Assembly (NCBI RefSeq): GCF_003058465.1 | Contig: NZ_CP028901.1 | Coordinates: forward strand, 2,108,001 to 2,172,000 | Source: Orrella marina | Lineage (GTDB): Bacteria > Pseudomonadota > Gammaproteobacteria > Burkholderiales > Burkholderiaceae_B | Length of the DNA stretch: 64,000 nucleotides | Direction of reading: 5' to 3' | Shown: piece by piece, positions 18,059-27,190 of the stretch | Position numbering within the stretch: position 1 is the stretch's first letter | Layout of the letters: the number at the start of each line of letters is the position of its first letter | Position numbers and translations under genes: made by a program | The notes under the pieces: generated by a model | Told to the model about the DNA's origin: nothing | The model's database searches: none | The model's input: only the letters and a program-made list of their open reading frames with translations

Positions 18059-18796
18059 ATGATCAACTGGTTTAAGTATTCAACGCCAAGGACGTTTTAT
18101 CCTCTCGCGGGAAGTATGGTTCCGTGGTTCACGGTGGGAGCCGTACTGACGGCAATCGCAGGGCTTTATGTGGGGTTCTTCTTGGCTCCTACCGATGCCC
18201 AACAAGGCGAAGGCTACCGAATAATTTTTGTGCATGTGCCAGTTTCATGGATGTCCATGTTCATCTACGTGGTCATGGCGTTCTGGGCTGCCGTGGGTCT
18301 CGCGTTCAATAGTCGGCTCTCGGCCATGATGGCCAGCGCACTGGCGCCGACTGGCGCAATGTTCACCTTTCTGTCGCTTTGGACTGGCGCCCTATGGGGT
18401 AAGCCGATGTGGGGGACGTGGTGGGTATGGGATGCCCGATTGACCTCTGAACTGATTTTGCTGTTTCTATACATCGCATTCATGGCGCTGCAGTCGTCTA
18501 TTGATGATCCTCGGCGCGCCGATAAAGCAGGCGCCGTGCTTGCGCTTGTCGGTGTCGTGAATATTCCCATTATTTATTTTTCGGTTCAATGGTGGAACAC
18601 CCTGCACCAAGGTGCATCGGTATCACTGACCCGAGCTCCTTCCATGGCCACGATCATGCTGGTCGGAATGCTGCTTATGGCTTTGGCTGCCTGGATGTAC
18701 ACAGTGGCTGTCGCCCTGATGCGCGTGCGCTGCATCATTTTGGAGCGTGAAGGGCATGCCGAATGGGTTGGGCAACTGAACGAGGTGAAACGATGA
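18059..18796 (+). CDS. ccmC: Haem exporter protein CcmC
   Basis: The inner-membrane haem-handling protein that loads haem on CcmE. The tryptophan-rich WWD motif is present (WGTWWVWDARLTSELIL), with flanking periplasmic His (FVHVPVSW and LHQGASV). Length, 245 aa, is normal. It is followed by ccmD with an ATGA overlap. Confidence 0.95.
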   Translation: MINWFKYSTPRTFYPLAGSMVPWFTVGAVLTAIAGLYVGFFLAPTDAQQGEGYRIIFVHVPVSWMSMFIYVVMAFWAAVGLAFNSRLSAMMASALAPTGAMFTFLSLWTGALWGKPMWGTWWVWDARLTSELILLFLYIAFMALQSSIDDPRRADKAGAVLALVGVVNIPIIYFSVQWWNTLHQGASVSLTRAPSMATIMLVGMLLMALAAWMYTVAVALMRVRCIILEREGHAEWVGQLNEVKR

Positions 18797-18987
18797 CCTG
18801 GAATAGTGTCGCTGAGTTTTTCGCAATGGGCGGCTATGCGCAATACGTATGGGGTTCGGTCGGCGTCAGTGCTATCGCGCTGGCTGTGGAATTGTTCCTG
18901 CTTCGACAACGCCGACAAGGCGCTTTGTTGCAATCAAAACATGAATTAACTTTGGAAAGGAAAGGCCTCAATGAAAGCTCGACATAA
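18793..18987 (+). CDS. ccmD: Haem exporter protein CcmD
   Basis: Small (64 aa) single-pass membrane protein that stabilises CcmABC and releases holo-CcmE. It begins [20 protein letters not shown], matching the FFxMGGYAxYVW pattern of CcmD, then a transmembrane helix and a basic tail. The start is set by the 4-bp overlap with ccmC. Its end overlaps ccmE by 17 bp. Confidence 0.92.
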   Translation: MTWNSVAEFFAMGGYAQYVWGSVGVSAIALAVELFLLRQRRQGALLQSKHELTLERKGLNESST

Positions 18988-19420
18988 AAGGATGGCACTC
19001 ATTGGCGGTGGCTTGGCCGCGCTAGGGATCGCCAGTGCATTGGTGCTTAACGCTTTCCAAGACAATCTGGTGTTTTTCTTTACGCCCACACAAGTCAGTG
19101 CTGGAGAGGCGCCCGAGAATCGCACCTTTCGCATTGGTGGCATGGTCCAAACCGCCAGCGTGCAACGCGATGGCCTGACGGTCCGGTTTGTTGTTACAGA
19201 CTCGGCCAAGACCATACCAGTTCGCTATACCGGGATACTGCCTGACCTGTTTAGCGAAGGTAAGGGTGTGGTGGCCCAAGGCAAGCTGGAGAGCAACGGT
19301 TGGTTTCGTGCCGACGAAGTTCTGGCCAAGCACGATGAAAACTATATGCCGCCCGAAGCCCAACATGCCTTGGATCAGGCAGCGATGAACACCGAATCTG
19401 CGAGGCCGGAACAAAAATGA
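18971..19420 (+). CDS. ccmE: Cytochrome c haem chaperone CcmE
   Basis: Periplasmic OB-fold haem chaperone anchored by an N-terminal helix ([20 protein letters not shown]). The haem-attaching histidine is in [13 protein letters not shown], the invariant CcmE motif, and [14 protein letters not shown] marks the barrel. A ribosome site (GGAAAGGAAAGG) precedes ATG 18971. It overlaps ccmF by 4 bp. Confidence 0.95.
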   Translation: MKARHKRMALIGGGLAALGIASALVLNAFQDNLVFFFTPTQVSAGEAPENRTFRIGGMVQTASVQRDGLTVRFVVTDSAKTIPVRYTGILPDLFSEGKGVVAQGKLESNGWFRADEVLAKHDENYMPPEAQHALDQAAMNTESARPEQK

Positions 19421-21378
19421 TCGCTGAATTTGGCCACTTTTCTCTTATCCTGACGCTGCTCGTCGCGCTTGCTCAAGGCGCTTTGACCCTGCCGGGCGCG
19501 GCGCGCGGTAACGCAGCATGGATCGCTTTGGCGCGACCCGCCGCAGGTACGCAGTTCTTCTTGACCGTTATTGCGTTCTTAAGTCTGACGTGGGCCTTTA
19601 TCACCAAGGACTTTTCGGTTGCTTATGTTGCGCAAAACGCCAATTCGCAATTACCCCTAGTTTACCGTATCGCCGCGGTGTGGGGTGGACATGAAGGGTC
19701 GCTTCTGCTATGGCTGCTCATGCAAACGGGTTGGGCATATGCCGTCAGTATGTTTTCTCGACAATTACCCGACGCAATGGTGGCGCGTGTGCTCGGCGTT
19801 CTGGGTTTGGTTACAGCCGGCTTCTTGCTCTTTGTCTTGCTCACATCAAACCCTTTTGAGCGTCTTTCGCCCGCTCCGATGGAAGGACTCGATTTGAATC
19901 CATTGCTGCAGGACGTCGGGCTGATTTTTCACCCTCCGCTGCTGTACATGGGCTATGTCGGGTTTTCGGTGGTATTTGCCTTCGCAATTGCTGCCCTTCT
20001 TGCCGGCCAGTTGGATGCGACCTGGGCGCGGTGGTCCAGGCCTTGGGCTACGGCTGCGTGGCTCTTCCTTACCCTTGGCATAGCATTGGGTAGCTGGTGG
20101 GCCTATTACGAGCTGGGCTGGGGTGGCTGGTGGTTTTGGGATCCGGTGGAAAACTCGTCGTTTATTCCCTGGCTGGTGGGCACCGCCCTCATTCACTCAT
20201 TAGCCGTCACCGAAAAGCGCAACAGCTTCAAAAGCTGGACGGTGCTGCTTGCCATTAGTACCTTCTCGCTCTCATTGCTCGGTGCATTTCTCGTTCGCTC
20301 GGGCGTGCTGACCTCCGTACATGCCTTTGCCACGGATCCACGTAGAGGCGTATTCATCTTGCTGCTGTTTACGGTGGTAGTGGGAACCTCGTTATTCCTG
20401 TATGCGCTGCGGGCGCCTAAAATCGGATTAGGCGGTCGGTTCGATCTCATCTCTCGCGAATCCCTCTTGCTTACCAATAATGTCTTGATGGCGGTAGCCG
20501 CCGGATCCGTGATCCTGGGCACCTTGTATCCATTATTTATCGATGCGCTGGGGTTGGGCAAGCTGTCTGTGGGGCCCCCCTACTTTAACGCCGTCTTTGT
20601 GCCGCTTATGGTGCCTGCCTTGTTGCTCATGGCCGTGGGTCCGGTTGCTAACTGGAAGTCGGCCAAACTGCCGGCCATGATGAAACGATTGTATGTGCCA
20701 GCAGTCTTGGCTGTTGCCACTGGTATTGGCGTGCCGTTTGTCCTAGGACGCTGGTCGTTAATGGTAGCTTTAGGCGTAGCGCTGGCTACGTGGATCGCTA
20801 CTGCCGTAATCCTGGGTATCTATGAGCGCATGCGGGCCACCCGTAGCGGTTTACTCGCACAGCCACGCAGTTGGCTTGGTATGCATGTGGCCCATCTCGG
20901 AATTGCCGTGTTCGTTGTCGGCGTAACCCTCGTGATGGGCTACGAGACCGAACAAGATGTGAGCATGGCGCCCGGTCAAACCGCGAGCGCGGGTGGTTAC
21001 GAATTGAAATTCCTTGGGGTGCGAAAGGCTCGCGGGCCGAACTATGTCGCCGAAGTGGGCGACATCGAGATGTCGCGCGATGGGAAGGCCTTACGCCTGC
21101 TGCATCCCGAGAAGCGGACCTATGCATCGTCCGCTATGCCGATGACCGAAGCGGCGATCGATGCCAATGGCCTTCGCCATGTGTACGTGGCGTTGGGCGA
21201 ACCGCTCGCCGACGGCGCTTGGAGCATTCGTGTCTATTACAAGCCTTTCGTCGACTGGATCTGGGGGGGCTGTATTTTGATGGCGCTAGGGGGACTGCTA
21301 GCCATTAGCGATAGGCGCTACCGCCTGAAGCGAAAGCAGCATAGCGCCTCTACGGCATTGAAAGGGGCAACATCGTGA
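19417..21378 (+). CDS. ccmF: Cytochrome c haem lyase subunit CcmF
   Basis: Large polytopic membrane protein (653 aa) that transfers haem from CcmE to apocytochrome. Visible motifs are [12 protein letters not shown] near the N-terminus and the WWD domain [19 protein letters not shown]. Multiple helices and a C-terminal periplasmic domain followed by a last helix ([20 protein letters not shown]) complete it. Full length for the family. Confidence 0.96.
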   Translation: MIAEFGHFSLILTLLVALAQGALTLPGAARGNAAWIALARPAAGTQFFLTVIAFLSLTWAFITKDFSVAYVAQNANSQLPLVYRIAAVWGGHEGSLLLWLLMQTGWAYAVSMFSRQLPDAMVARVLGVLGLVTAGFLLFVLLTSNPFERLSPAPMEGLDLNPLLQDVGLIFHPPLLYMGYVGFSVVFAFAIAALLAGQLDATWARWSRPWATAAWLFLTLGIALGSWWAYYELGWGGWWFWDPVENSSFIPWLVGTALIHSLAVTEKRNSFKSWTVLLAISTFSLSLLGAFLVRSGVLTSVHAFATDPRRGVFILLLFTVVVGTSLFLYALRAPKIGLGGRFDLISRESLLLTNNVLMAVAAGSVILGTLYPLFIDALGLGKLSVGPPYFNAVFVPLMVPALLLMAVGPVANWKSAKLPAMMKRLYVPAVLAVATGIGVPFVLGRWSLMVALGVALATWIATAVILGIYERMRATRSGLLAQPRSWLGMHVAHLGIAVFVVGVTLVMGYETEQDVSMAPGQTASAGGYELKFLGVRKARGPNYVAEVGDIEMSRDGKALRLLHPEKRTYASSAMPMTEAAIDANGLRHVYVALGEPLADGAWSIRVYYKPFVDWIWGGCILMALGGLLAISDRRYRLKRKQHSASTALKGATS

Positions 21379-21899
21379 ATCGTTTCTTTTGGCCCTTGGC
21401 CGGCTTTATCGTGTTGGTGGGTTTTCTTGCGATAGGTCTCACATTAAAACCGAGCGAACTGCCGTCACCATTGATCAGTAAGCCAGCACCAAGCTTTTCC
21501 CTGCCCCACTTAGCGGCGCCCGAGAAGGCCTTTACGCCAGAAGAGATGAAGGGCCAGGTGTGGCTATTAAACGTATGGGCGTCATGGTGCGTTGCATGCC
21601 TTGATGAGCATCCTGTCATCACGGAACTGGCTAAATCGGGCATCGTGCCCATCGTAGGGCTCAATTACAAGGATGTGCGAAACGAAGCACTCGCGTGGCT
21701 CGCACGGAACGGCGATGCTTATACGCTGTCAGTTTCCGATACGCAGGGGCGCGTGGGCATCGACTACGGCGTCTATGGCGTGCCTGAAACATTTGTGATC
21801 GATAAGCAAGGCGTTATTCGCTACAAACACATAGGGCCAGTGACGCAAAGCGCTGTGCGCGACACACTCTTGCCACTGATAAGGGAGTTGCAGCAATGA
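21375..21899 (+). CDS. ccmG: Periplasmic thiol-disulfide oxidoreductase CcmG/DsbE
   Basis: Membrane-anchored thioredoxin-fold protein that keeps apocytochrome CXXCH thiols reduced. It has an N-terminal anchor (PLAGFIVLVGFLAIGLTL), active site WASWCVACLDEHP, and the cis-Pro segment GVYGVPETFVIDKQG typical of CcmG. The GTG start at 21375 overlaps ccmF by 4 bp. It presumably receives electrons from the CcdA encoded downstream. Confidence 0.94.
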   Translation: MNRFFWPLAGFIVLVGFLAIGLTLKPSELPSPLISKPAPSFSLPHLAAPEKAFTPEEMKGQVWLLNVWASWCVACLDEHPVITELAKSGIVPIVGLNYKDVRNEALAWLARNGDAYTLSVSDTQGRVGIDYGVYGVPETFVIDKQGVIRYKHIGPVTQSAVRDTLLPLIRELQQ

Positions 21900-22348
21900 A
21901 ATATTGGTGGCTGGCGGTGTTTTGCCTACTAAATGCAATGCCCTCTTTGGCGACGAGCGCCGAGCTTGAGAAACGTATGCTGGGCATCGCAGCGGAGCTG
22001 CGCTGCCTAGTATGCCAGAACGAATCCATTGCGGCGTCACGGGCCGATCTGGCGGTCGATTTACGTCAGCAAATCCGAGAGCAGATCCAGGCCGGCCAGA
22101 CTGACGACGAGATCCGAACCTATATGGTCGAACGGTACGGTGATTTCGTGCTCTATCGCCCGCCGTTCAAAGCCACCACTTTCTTGCTCTGGTTCGGACC
22201 GATGCTGCTCTTTTTCTTTGGCCTCACGATACTAATGGTGTCGCTGCGTCGACGCAAGGCTCGAATTGTCAACTCGTCGTTGAGCGACGAAGACCGCAGA
22301 CGAGCTAACGCGTTGTTGGCTCAAGCTGCCGACACTGGGAAACGCTGA
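21896..22348 (+). CDS. ccmH: Cytochrome c maturation protein CcmH
   Basis: Short CcmH (150 aa) with a signal peptide, the redox motif LRCLVCQNESIAASRADLA, and a C-terminal membrane helix (FLLWFGPMLLFFFGLTILMV). It is part of the CcmFHI haem ligation complex. Because CcmI is encoded separately, this is the split arrangement rather than the fused one of E. coli. Confidence 0.95.
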   Translation: MKYWWLAVFCLLNAMPSLATSAELEKRMLGIAAELRCLVCQNESIAASRADLAVDLRQQIREQIQAGQTDDEIRTYMVERYGDFVLYRPPFKATTFLLWFGPMLLFFFGLTILMVSLRRRKARIVNSSLSDEDRRRANALLAQAADTGKR

Positions 22349-23226
22349 TGAATATAATTTTTATTGTACTTGCCGCGCTGCTGGTTTCAGCAGTCGCGCT
22401 GCGCCTCGGGCTCGTGCTATGGCGGGGGCCACGCACAGACGGGGGTGTAGAGCACCACGTGGTTAATGCGTCTGTACTGCGTGACCAATTCGCTGAACTG
22501 GACCGTGACCGCAGGAGCGGCACCTTATCCGAGCAAGACCACGCAGAAGCTGTTCAAGACCTACAACGCCGCGTCCTCGAGGAGGCAAAGCCGCCAACAA
22601 CGATCGTCAGCCGCCGGCCAAGCAGCAAGTATGCAGCGCTAGGGCTGGCCATCGTACTCCCCTTAGCATCCACGTTGATTTACCTTCGTTTGGGAAATCC
22701 TGCGGCAATTAGCCCAGTACCCGTGCAAAGCGTCCCAAACGTCACGCAGGCCGATGTGCAAGCCATGGTAGATTCGCTCGCTGCCCGCCTTGCGCTCAAC
22801 CCCGATGATCCGGCAGGCTGGCTGATGCTGGCGCGTTCGTATCGCTATTTCGACAGGTATGAAGACGCCGCTAATGCTTTTGCGAAAGCGGGCGGCGCGA
22901 TCAAGTCAGACCCACTCGCTTTGACCGAATATGCCGAGGCACTTGTACGAAGCAGCTCGAATGGATTCGTGGGCGAGCCTACCGCGCTACTTGGGCGAGC
23001 GCTCGCTCTTAATCCTAAAGAACCCTTTGCTCTGACCCTGGCGGGGGCTGCAGCGCTCGAACGCCGCGATTACGATCAGGCAATCAATTATTGGCAACAG
23101 TTGCGCGAACTGCTTCCCCCTGATTCAGACGCCGCGCGCGCTGTCAACGACAGCATCGAGCGCGCGCGCGGGCAGCGGGATCAAAACACACCTTCCGATA
23201 AGTTAGGGATTGAGCAACCATCATGA
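22348..23226 (+). CDS. ccmI: Cytochrome c biogenesis protein CcmI (TPR)
   Basis: Apocytochrome c chaperone of 292 aa. Two membrane helices flank a basic cytoplasmic segment with LRDQFAELDRDRRSGTLSEQ, which is typical of CcmI. A TPR domain of about 150 residues follows (LALNPDDPAGWLMLARSYRY repeats). It starts at the ccmH stop codon. Full length. Confidence 0.92.
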   Translation: MNIIFIVLAALLVSAVALRLGLVLWRGPRTDGGVEHHVVNASVLRDQFAELDRDRRSGTLSEQDHAEAVQDLQRRVLEEAKPPTTIVSRRPSSKYAALGLAIVLPLASTLIYLRLGNPAAISPVPVQSVPNVTQADVQAMVDSLAARLALNPDDPAGWLMLARSYRYFDRYEDAANAFAKAGGAIKSDPLALTEYAEALVRSSSNGFVGEPTALLGRALALNPKEPFALTLAGAAALERRDYDQAINYWQQLRELLPPDSDAARAVNDSIERARGQRDQNTPSDKLGIEQPS

Positions 23227-23837
23227 AGAGCCCATTTAAGATATTCGCCTGGTCGGCGCTAGCCCTTATCGCCGTCATTGCCATCGCGACCGCTTTGTAT
23301 TTTTATCAACGTGGCAATGCGTCGAAGAATCCCCTCGCCGGCATGCTCAATGTTGCAGTTGATATTGGGGACCAACGCTTTATGCGCTGGCATACGCCGC
23401 GCGACCTGCCCGCCTTCACTTTTCAGGACGAAGCCGGCAAGGAGATGAGCCTGACGGACTTCCGTGGAAAGGTCGTGTTGCTCAACATTTGGGCCACCTG
23501 GTGTCCACCTTGCCGAGAAGAAATGCCCTCGCTTGATCGGTTGAACGACAAACGTGGCGGCGAGAACTTTGAAGTGGTGGCCTTGTCGATTGATCGTGAC
23601 ACCGCCTTGGTCAAGCCGTTCTATGAAGAGTTCGGGATACAGGCTTTGCGCGGCTACTTCGATCCGTCGGCACAGATTCCAAATGCGCTTCGCGCCCCAG
23701 GCGTTCCAACGACTCTGCTGATTGATCGGGACGGACGTGAAATTGGTCGCGCAATGGGGCCTGCCGCTTGGGATAGTACTCAAGTAGAAGCCTTGATCGA
23801 TGCCGCATTGGCGCGCTCGCCGGGTGAAGGCCAATGA
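23223..23837 (+). CDS. TlpA/ResA-like membrane-anchored thioredoxin
   Basis: A 204-aa protein with one N-terminal helix (IFAWSALALIAVIAIATAL), then a thioredoxin domain with WATWCPPCREEMPSL and cis-Pro GVPTTLLIDRDG. It overlaps ccmI by 4 bp, so it belongs to the ccm operon and gives a second reductant next to CcmG. The CPPC active site suggests a ResA/TlpA-type disulfide reductase for apocytochromes or for copper-site proteins. The precise partner is not known. Confidence 0.88.
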   Translation: MKSPFKIFAWSALALIAVIAIATALYFYQRGNASKNPLAGMLNVAVDIGDQRFMRWHTPRDLPAFTFQDEAGKEMSLTDFRGKVVLLNIWATWCPPCREEMPSLDRLNDKRGGENFEVVALSIDRDTALVKPFYEEFGIQALRGYFDPSAQIPNALRAPGVPTTLLIDRDGREIGRAMGPAAWDSTQVEALIDAALARSPGEGQ

Positions 23838-23883
23838 CAATGGGAAGCTTCAATGTTAAGAAACAACCGTTTGAGGCTATGCG

Positions 23884-24630
23884 ATGCTTGAGTTGAGTAC
23901 CGTTGGATTGCTAACAGCGTTTGTCGCCGGCATCGCGTCATTCTTGTCGCCGTGTGTGTTACCGCTCGTACCAGGCTATCTCTCTTTTGTTGCGGGTGGC
24001 GCGGTTGCGCCAACGGCATCCCCAATGGAGGTGCGCCTTAGGCGCTGGAGAACCCTTGGACTAAGCGCATGCTTTGTGCTGGGATTTTCGTCGGTGTTTC
24101 TGATTCTGGGCGCCAGCATTACGGCAATCGGACGCCTGTTCTTAAGCTATCGCTACGAACTCAATATTGCGGCAGGCGTCATTATCGCGCTTGCGGGCCT
24201 CATGATCATGGGCGTCGTTCGTACGCCGCTATGGGCTCAACGCTACTATCGCTTCGAGTCCAGCGTGAAGGGTGGTAACCCTTGGTCGGCAACATTGCTT
24301 GGCGTGGCCTTTGGTTTTGGTTGGACGCCATGCATTGGACCGGTGCTTGGCAGCATCCTTGTGCTGAGCGCCACCTCTGAGAGTGTTGGGCATGGAACAG
24401 TGCTGTTAGGTGTGTATGCCTTGGGGCTGGGGGTACCGTTCCTCCTTTCCGCATTCTTCATGACGCCTTTTATGCACCGTCTGAGCGCTTTGCGCCGTAC
24501 GGGTCGTTACCTGCAGCTCGTAACCGGTGCGATCCTCGTCTTGATGGGTATCGCCGTAGCGAGCGGGCAATTGGTGCGTTTTGCGATTTGGTTGCTAAGG
24601 ACATTCCCGGCCCTTGGCAGTATAGGTTAA
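23884..24630 (+). CDS. ccdA: CcdA-type thiol:disulfide interchange membrane protein
   Basis: A 248-aa, six-helix protein of the CcdA/DsbD-beta family that carries electrons from cytoplasmic thioredoxin across the membrane to CcmG or TlpA-like proteins. The two conserved redox cysteines lie in ASFLSPCVLPLVPGYLSF and FGWTPCIGPVLGS. It follows the thioredoxin gene by 46 bp. Confidence 0.92.
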   Translation: MLELSTVGLLTAFVAGIASFLSPCVLPLVPGYLSFVAGGAVAPTASPMEVRLRRWRTLGLSACFVLGFSSVFLILGASITAIGRLFLSYRYELNIAAGVIIALAGLMIMGVVRTPLWAQRYYRFESSVKGGNPWSATLLGVAFGFGWTPCIGPVLGSILVLSATSESVGHGTVLLGVYALGLGVPFLLSAFFMTPFMHRLSALRRTGRYLQLVTGAILVLMGIAVASGQLVRFAIWLLRTFPALGSIG

Positions 24631-24659
24631 CGGACACAGGCCATGTGATCCAAGCCGAT

Positions 24660-24727
24660 GCCGACGCTATATGGTCGCGAGCGCCATGGCGCTCGCCTCG
24701 TCCATTATGAGGTCGGCCTATTTTTTT
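24660..24727 (+). terminator. Branched hairpin with T-tract between ccdA and dsbB
   Basis: An outer stem GCCGAC / GTCGGC (24660-24665 and 24712-24717) encloses a perfect 20-bp palindrome, GCGAGCGCCATGGCGCTCGC (24677-24696). It is followed by a run of seven T. This looks like a terminator or attenuator that separates the ccm/ccdA unit from dsbB-dsbA. Confidence 0.55.
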
Positions 24728-24755
24728 GGAGTCGTCCATTGAGGACTGAAGTTTT

Positions 24756-25190
24756 ATGACTATCGCAACGCATCTTTCTGAACCACGTTGGTATCGCCTC
24801 TTTGCTGCATGGATTATTGCACTTGTCGCAACGCTGGGGGCCTTATTTCTCAGTGAAATCATGGGCCTGGACCCTTGCGAGCTTTGTTGGTACCAGCGCA
24901 TTTTCATGTTTCCGCTCGTTTTCGTTCTAGCAGTTGGCCTGGCCACTTCGGACACACAAGTCTTCAGGTATGCATTGCCGCTCGTCGCCGCTGGATGGCT
25001 TGTCGCCGCGTACCATAATCTTTTGTATGTCGGTGTTATTCCGGAAGCGCTCCAGCCCTGTGGCGCAGGCCCTTCCTGTGCGAAAGCCGATCTGAACCTG
25101 TTCGGTTTTATTTCGATTCCCCTCCTGTCGTTAGTCGCATTCACCACGCTCGCTGTTCTTCTTATCGTAAAAAAAGGTCCTCAAAAGTGA
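24756..25190 (+). CDS. DsbB/BdbC-like disulfide oxidoreductase
   Basis: A 144-aa, four-helix membrane protein. The first redox pair is in LDPCELCWYQRIFMFPL and the second in LQPCGAGPSCAKADL, the pattern of the short BdbC-type DsbB. It should reoxidise the DsbA-like partner, whose gene overlaps it by 4 bp, passing electrons to quinone. Confidence 0.9.
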   Translation: MTIATHLSEPRWYRLFAAWIIALVATLGALFLSEIMGLDPCELCWYQRIFMFPLVFVLAVGLATSDTQVFRYALPLVAAGWLVAAYHNLLYVGVIPEALQPCGAGPSCAKADLNLFGFISIPLLSLVAFTTLAVLLIVKKGPQK

Positions 25191-25837
25191 AAAAACGAAC
25201 TCTTCTTACTCTTACCAGCATCGTCGCGGTCATGGCTTTTGCCCTGAGCGCTTTCGTATATGAACAGAGCCAGCTTCGCAAGAATAAGACGGCAGACACC
25301 CCGGCGAGCGAGCTCGTTCGAATGCATTCGCCTGTTTTCGGCGCGGCGAGCGCCAAGGTCACGATCGTTGAATTTTTCGATCCATCCTGCGAAACATGCC
25401 GGGCTTTCTACCCCGGCGTCAAAGATCTCGTCAACGCCCATGATGGAAAAGTCAAACTCGTCATTCGCTATGCCCCTTTTCACGAGGGCTCCGAGGACAT
25501 GATTAAGATTCTTGAGGCGTCCAGAATGCAAGATAAGTATTGGCCGACTTTGGAAACGGTCCTACGTATGCAGCCCCAATGGGCCTCGCATGACAATCCA
25601 CAGCCAGATCTAATTTGGGGCTTTCTCGAGGAAAGCGGTTTGGACGTTGAAAAGGCGCGTAAAGACGCGGGTAAGGAAACCGTTGCGACCGTTATTGAAC
25701 AAGACAAGACAGATCTTCGTACCTTGAATATAAAGCAGACGCCCGCCTTTTTTGTCAATGGCCAGCCTTTGCCTAAATTTGGCTATGAGCAGCTTAAGGC
25801 GTTAGTTGAGCAAGAGGTCAAGGCGGCCTATCCCTAA
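25187..25837 (+). CDS. DsbA-like thiol:disulfide oxidoreductase
   Basis: A periplasmic thioredoxin-fold protein (216 aa) with an N-terminal anchor or signal helix (LTSIVAVMAFALSAFVY). The active site CETC is in VEFFDPSCETCRAFYP, and a cis-Pro is in IKQTPAFFVNGQPLP. The DsbA_2/BdbD-type architecture and the 4-bp overlap with the DsbB gene identify an oxidising pair. Together with CcdA/CcmG/TlpA, the island carries both oxidising and reducing periplasmic thiol routes. Confidence 0.88.
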   Translation: MKKRTLLTLTSIVAVMAFALSAFVYEQSQLRKNKTADTPASELVRMHSPVFGAASAKVTIVEFFDPSCETCRAFYPGVKDLVNAHDGKVKLVIRYAPFHEGSEDMIKILEASRMQDKYWPTLETVLRMQPQWASHDNPQPDLIWGFLEESGLDVEKARKDAGKETVATVIEQDKTDLRTLNIKQTPAFFVNGQPLPKFGYEQLKALVEQEVKAAYP

Positions 25838-25885
25838 AGCCCGCGCTTTCCATCCCACACCCCAGAACGGAATAACGGCTGACGT

Positions 25886-25984
25886 ATTGATCAGATTGAC
25901 GTTAGACGAGCATATCCATGAGGCGGAGGGGCGTGTCAAAGAATTGATGCAGTTCAAGAGGCATCTGATTCAAGTTGGAGTGTG
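25886..25984 (+). pseudogene. PbrR/CadR-type MerR regulator fragment
   Basis: A short stretch reads LTLDEHIHEAEGRVKELMQF then KRHLIQ. It aligns with the dimerisation helix of the intact PbrR-like protein at 34581-35003 (LLDEHIHAVEVRVDELMQLK). No start, DNA-binding domain or C-terminal metal site is present. It is a relic of a second metal regulator, presumably of the metal genes that once adjoined the dsb pair. Confidence 0.6.
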
Positions 25985-26084
25985 GCGTGGTGGGTGGAAA
26001 TCGCATGGCGAGAATCGACACAGAATCGCGCTAGAATTCTTGAACTATGTCTTGCGGTGCCGTAGCGCCGCTGCGGAGTGATAA

Positions 26085-26288
26085 ATGATCAGTTTGGCCA
26101 GTGGCATTATACTGGTTGTCGCATTTGCGATAGCCTTTGCTATTTCCCGGCTTGTTGTAAAGCGCCGTGCGGCAAGCGCAGCTACACAGGAGCGATTGCG
26201 TGGTGAGCAGCTTCGACAAAACTCGCTGCCGCCTGTGCTATCGAAGAATAAAAGTAAAAGGCGGCGCCAAGAGCGTGCGCAACGCTGA
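26085..26288 (+). CDS. Small membrane protein of unknown function
   Basis: 67 codons: an N-terminal transmembrane helix (SGIILVVAFAIAFAISRLVV) followed by a strongly basic tail ending SKNKSKRRRQERAQR. Composition suggests a real single-pass protein with a cytoplasmic tail, but no family is recognised. The 245 bp that follow, up to the CDF-like gene, show no gene. Confidence 0.4.
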   Translation: MISLASGIILVVAFAIAFAISRLVVKRRAASAATQERLRGEQLRQNSLPPVLSKNKSKRRRQERAQR

Positions 26289-26532
26289 TGTCTGTTTTTG
26301 AGAGCGCCCCTTGTCAAGGCTTCTGTAGTGGTTTAGTGGCGTCATTTGTTGCAGGGCATAACAGGTGCATAAGGGTAAAGGAAAGTGTCCGTAGTTCGAC
26401 GTTGTTGAGCGAACCAGCGCCACAATAATCATTGTCGAACCTATCGGCTCGTCGGCGAGGTAGAAGGGCAGAGCGACTTCAACCAACAACGCCTACGGCA
26501 CGCGCCGTCATAAATGGGCCGCAGATAGGCGA

Positions 26533-27180
26533 TTATCGTTGCTTTTCGGGTGCGGCAGGTGCCCCTTCGCGGCGCGCCTGGCGTGCTTGCTCTAGGATCT
26601 CCCATCCGCCCTTAAGCGCGATGCCGGCCACCACCAGCCCGATCAGCAAGTCCGGCAGTGGCGATTTGAAGAAAATGATCGCGACCCCAGAAACGGCAAT
26701 GCCGGCATTAGCGATCATGTCGTTGGTGGTGAAAATCCACGAGGCATGCAGATTAACCGCCTCTTTCCGATGCGCCCGCAATAGGCGCAGGCAGACCAGA
26801 TTGGCGGCTGCGTTTGCGATCGCCGCGACGATCATCACCATGCCGACCGGCTCTCCGCCCGCCGCAAAACGCCGCAGGACTTCGACGAGCAGCCCCACGG
26901 CAAGCGCGATCAAGAAAAATCCGGACAAGCGCGCGGCTCGCGCCTTGGCGACAACAGAGTGACCGACGGCGTACAGGCTCACCGCATACACCAAGCCGTC
27001 GGCAAGATTGTCCAGGGCCGCGCCCATCAGACCAGTGGAGTCGGCAGCCACGCCGACGACGCCAATTACCAACGCTTGCGCCAGATTGATGGCAAGTACC
27101 CAAACCAGCGTGCGCCGCTGGGTAGCATCGCGCACATCAAGTTCGCTCTCGCCGCCATCGGCGTCGCATTCATTGCTCAT
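26533..27180 (-). CDS. CDF-like cation transporter
   Basis: A 215-aa membrane protein of the cation diffusion facilitator type. The metal site of helix 2 is seen in MGAALDNLADGLVYAVSLY (DxxxD), and that of helix 5 in LHASWIFTTNDMIANAGIA (H...D). It lacks a long cytoplasmic C-terminal domain, so it is a compact version. The start MSNECDADG at 27180 lies 11 bp after the P450 stop. It is the last gene of the seven-gene operon led by the P-type ATPase, so efflux of Pb/Zn/Cd is inferred. Confidence 0.75.
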   Translation of the reverse strand: MSNECDADGGESELDVRDATQRRTLVWVLAINLAQALVIGVVGVAADSTGLMGAALDNLADGLVYAVSLYAVGHSVVAKARAARLSGFFLIALAVGLLVEVLRRFAAGGEPVGMVMIVAAIANAAANLVCLRLLRAHRKEAVNLHASWIFTTNDMIANAGIAVSGVAIIFFKSPLPDLLIGLVVAGIALKGGWEILEQARQARREGAPAAPEKQR

Positions 27181-27190
27181 GCCCAACCTC

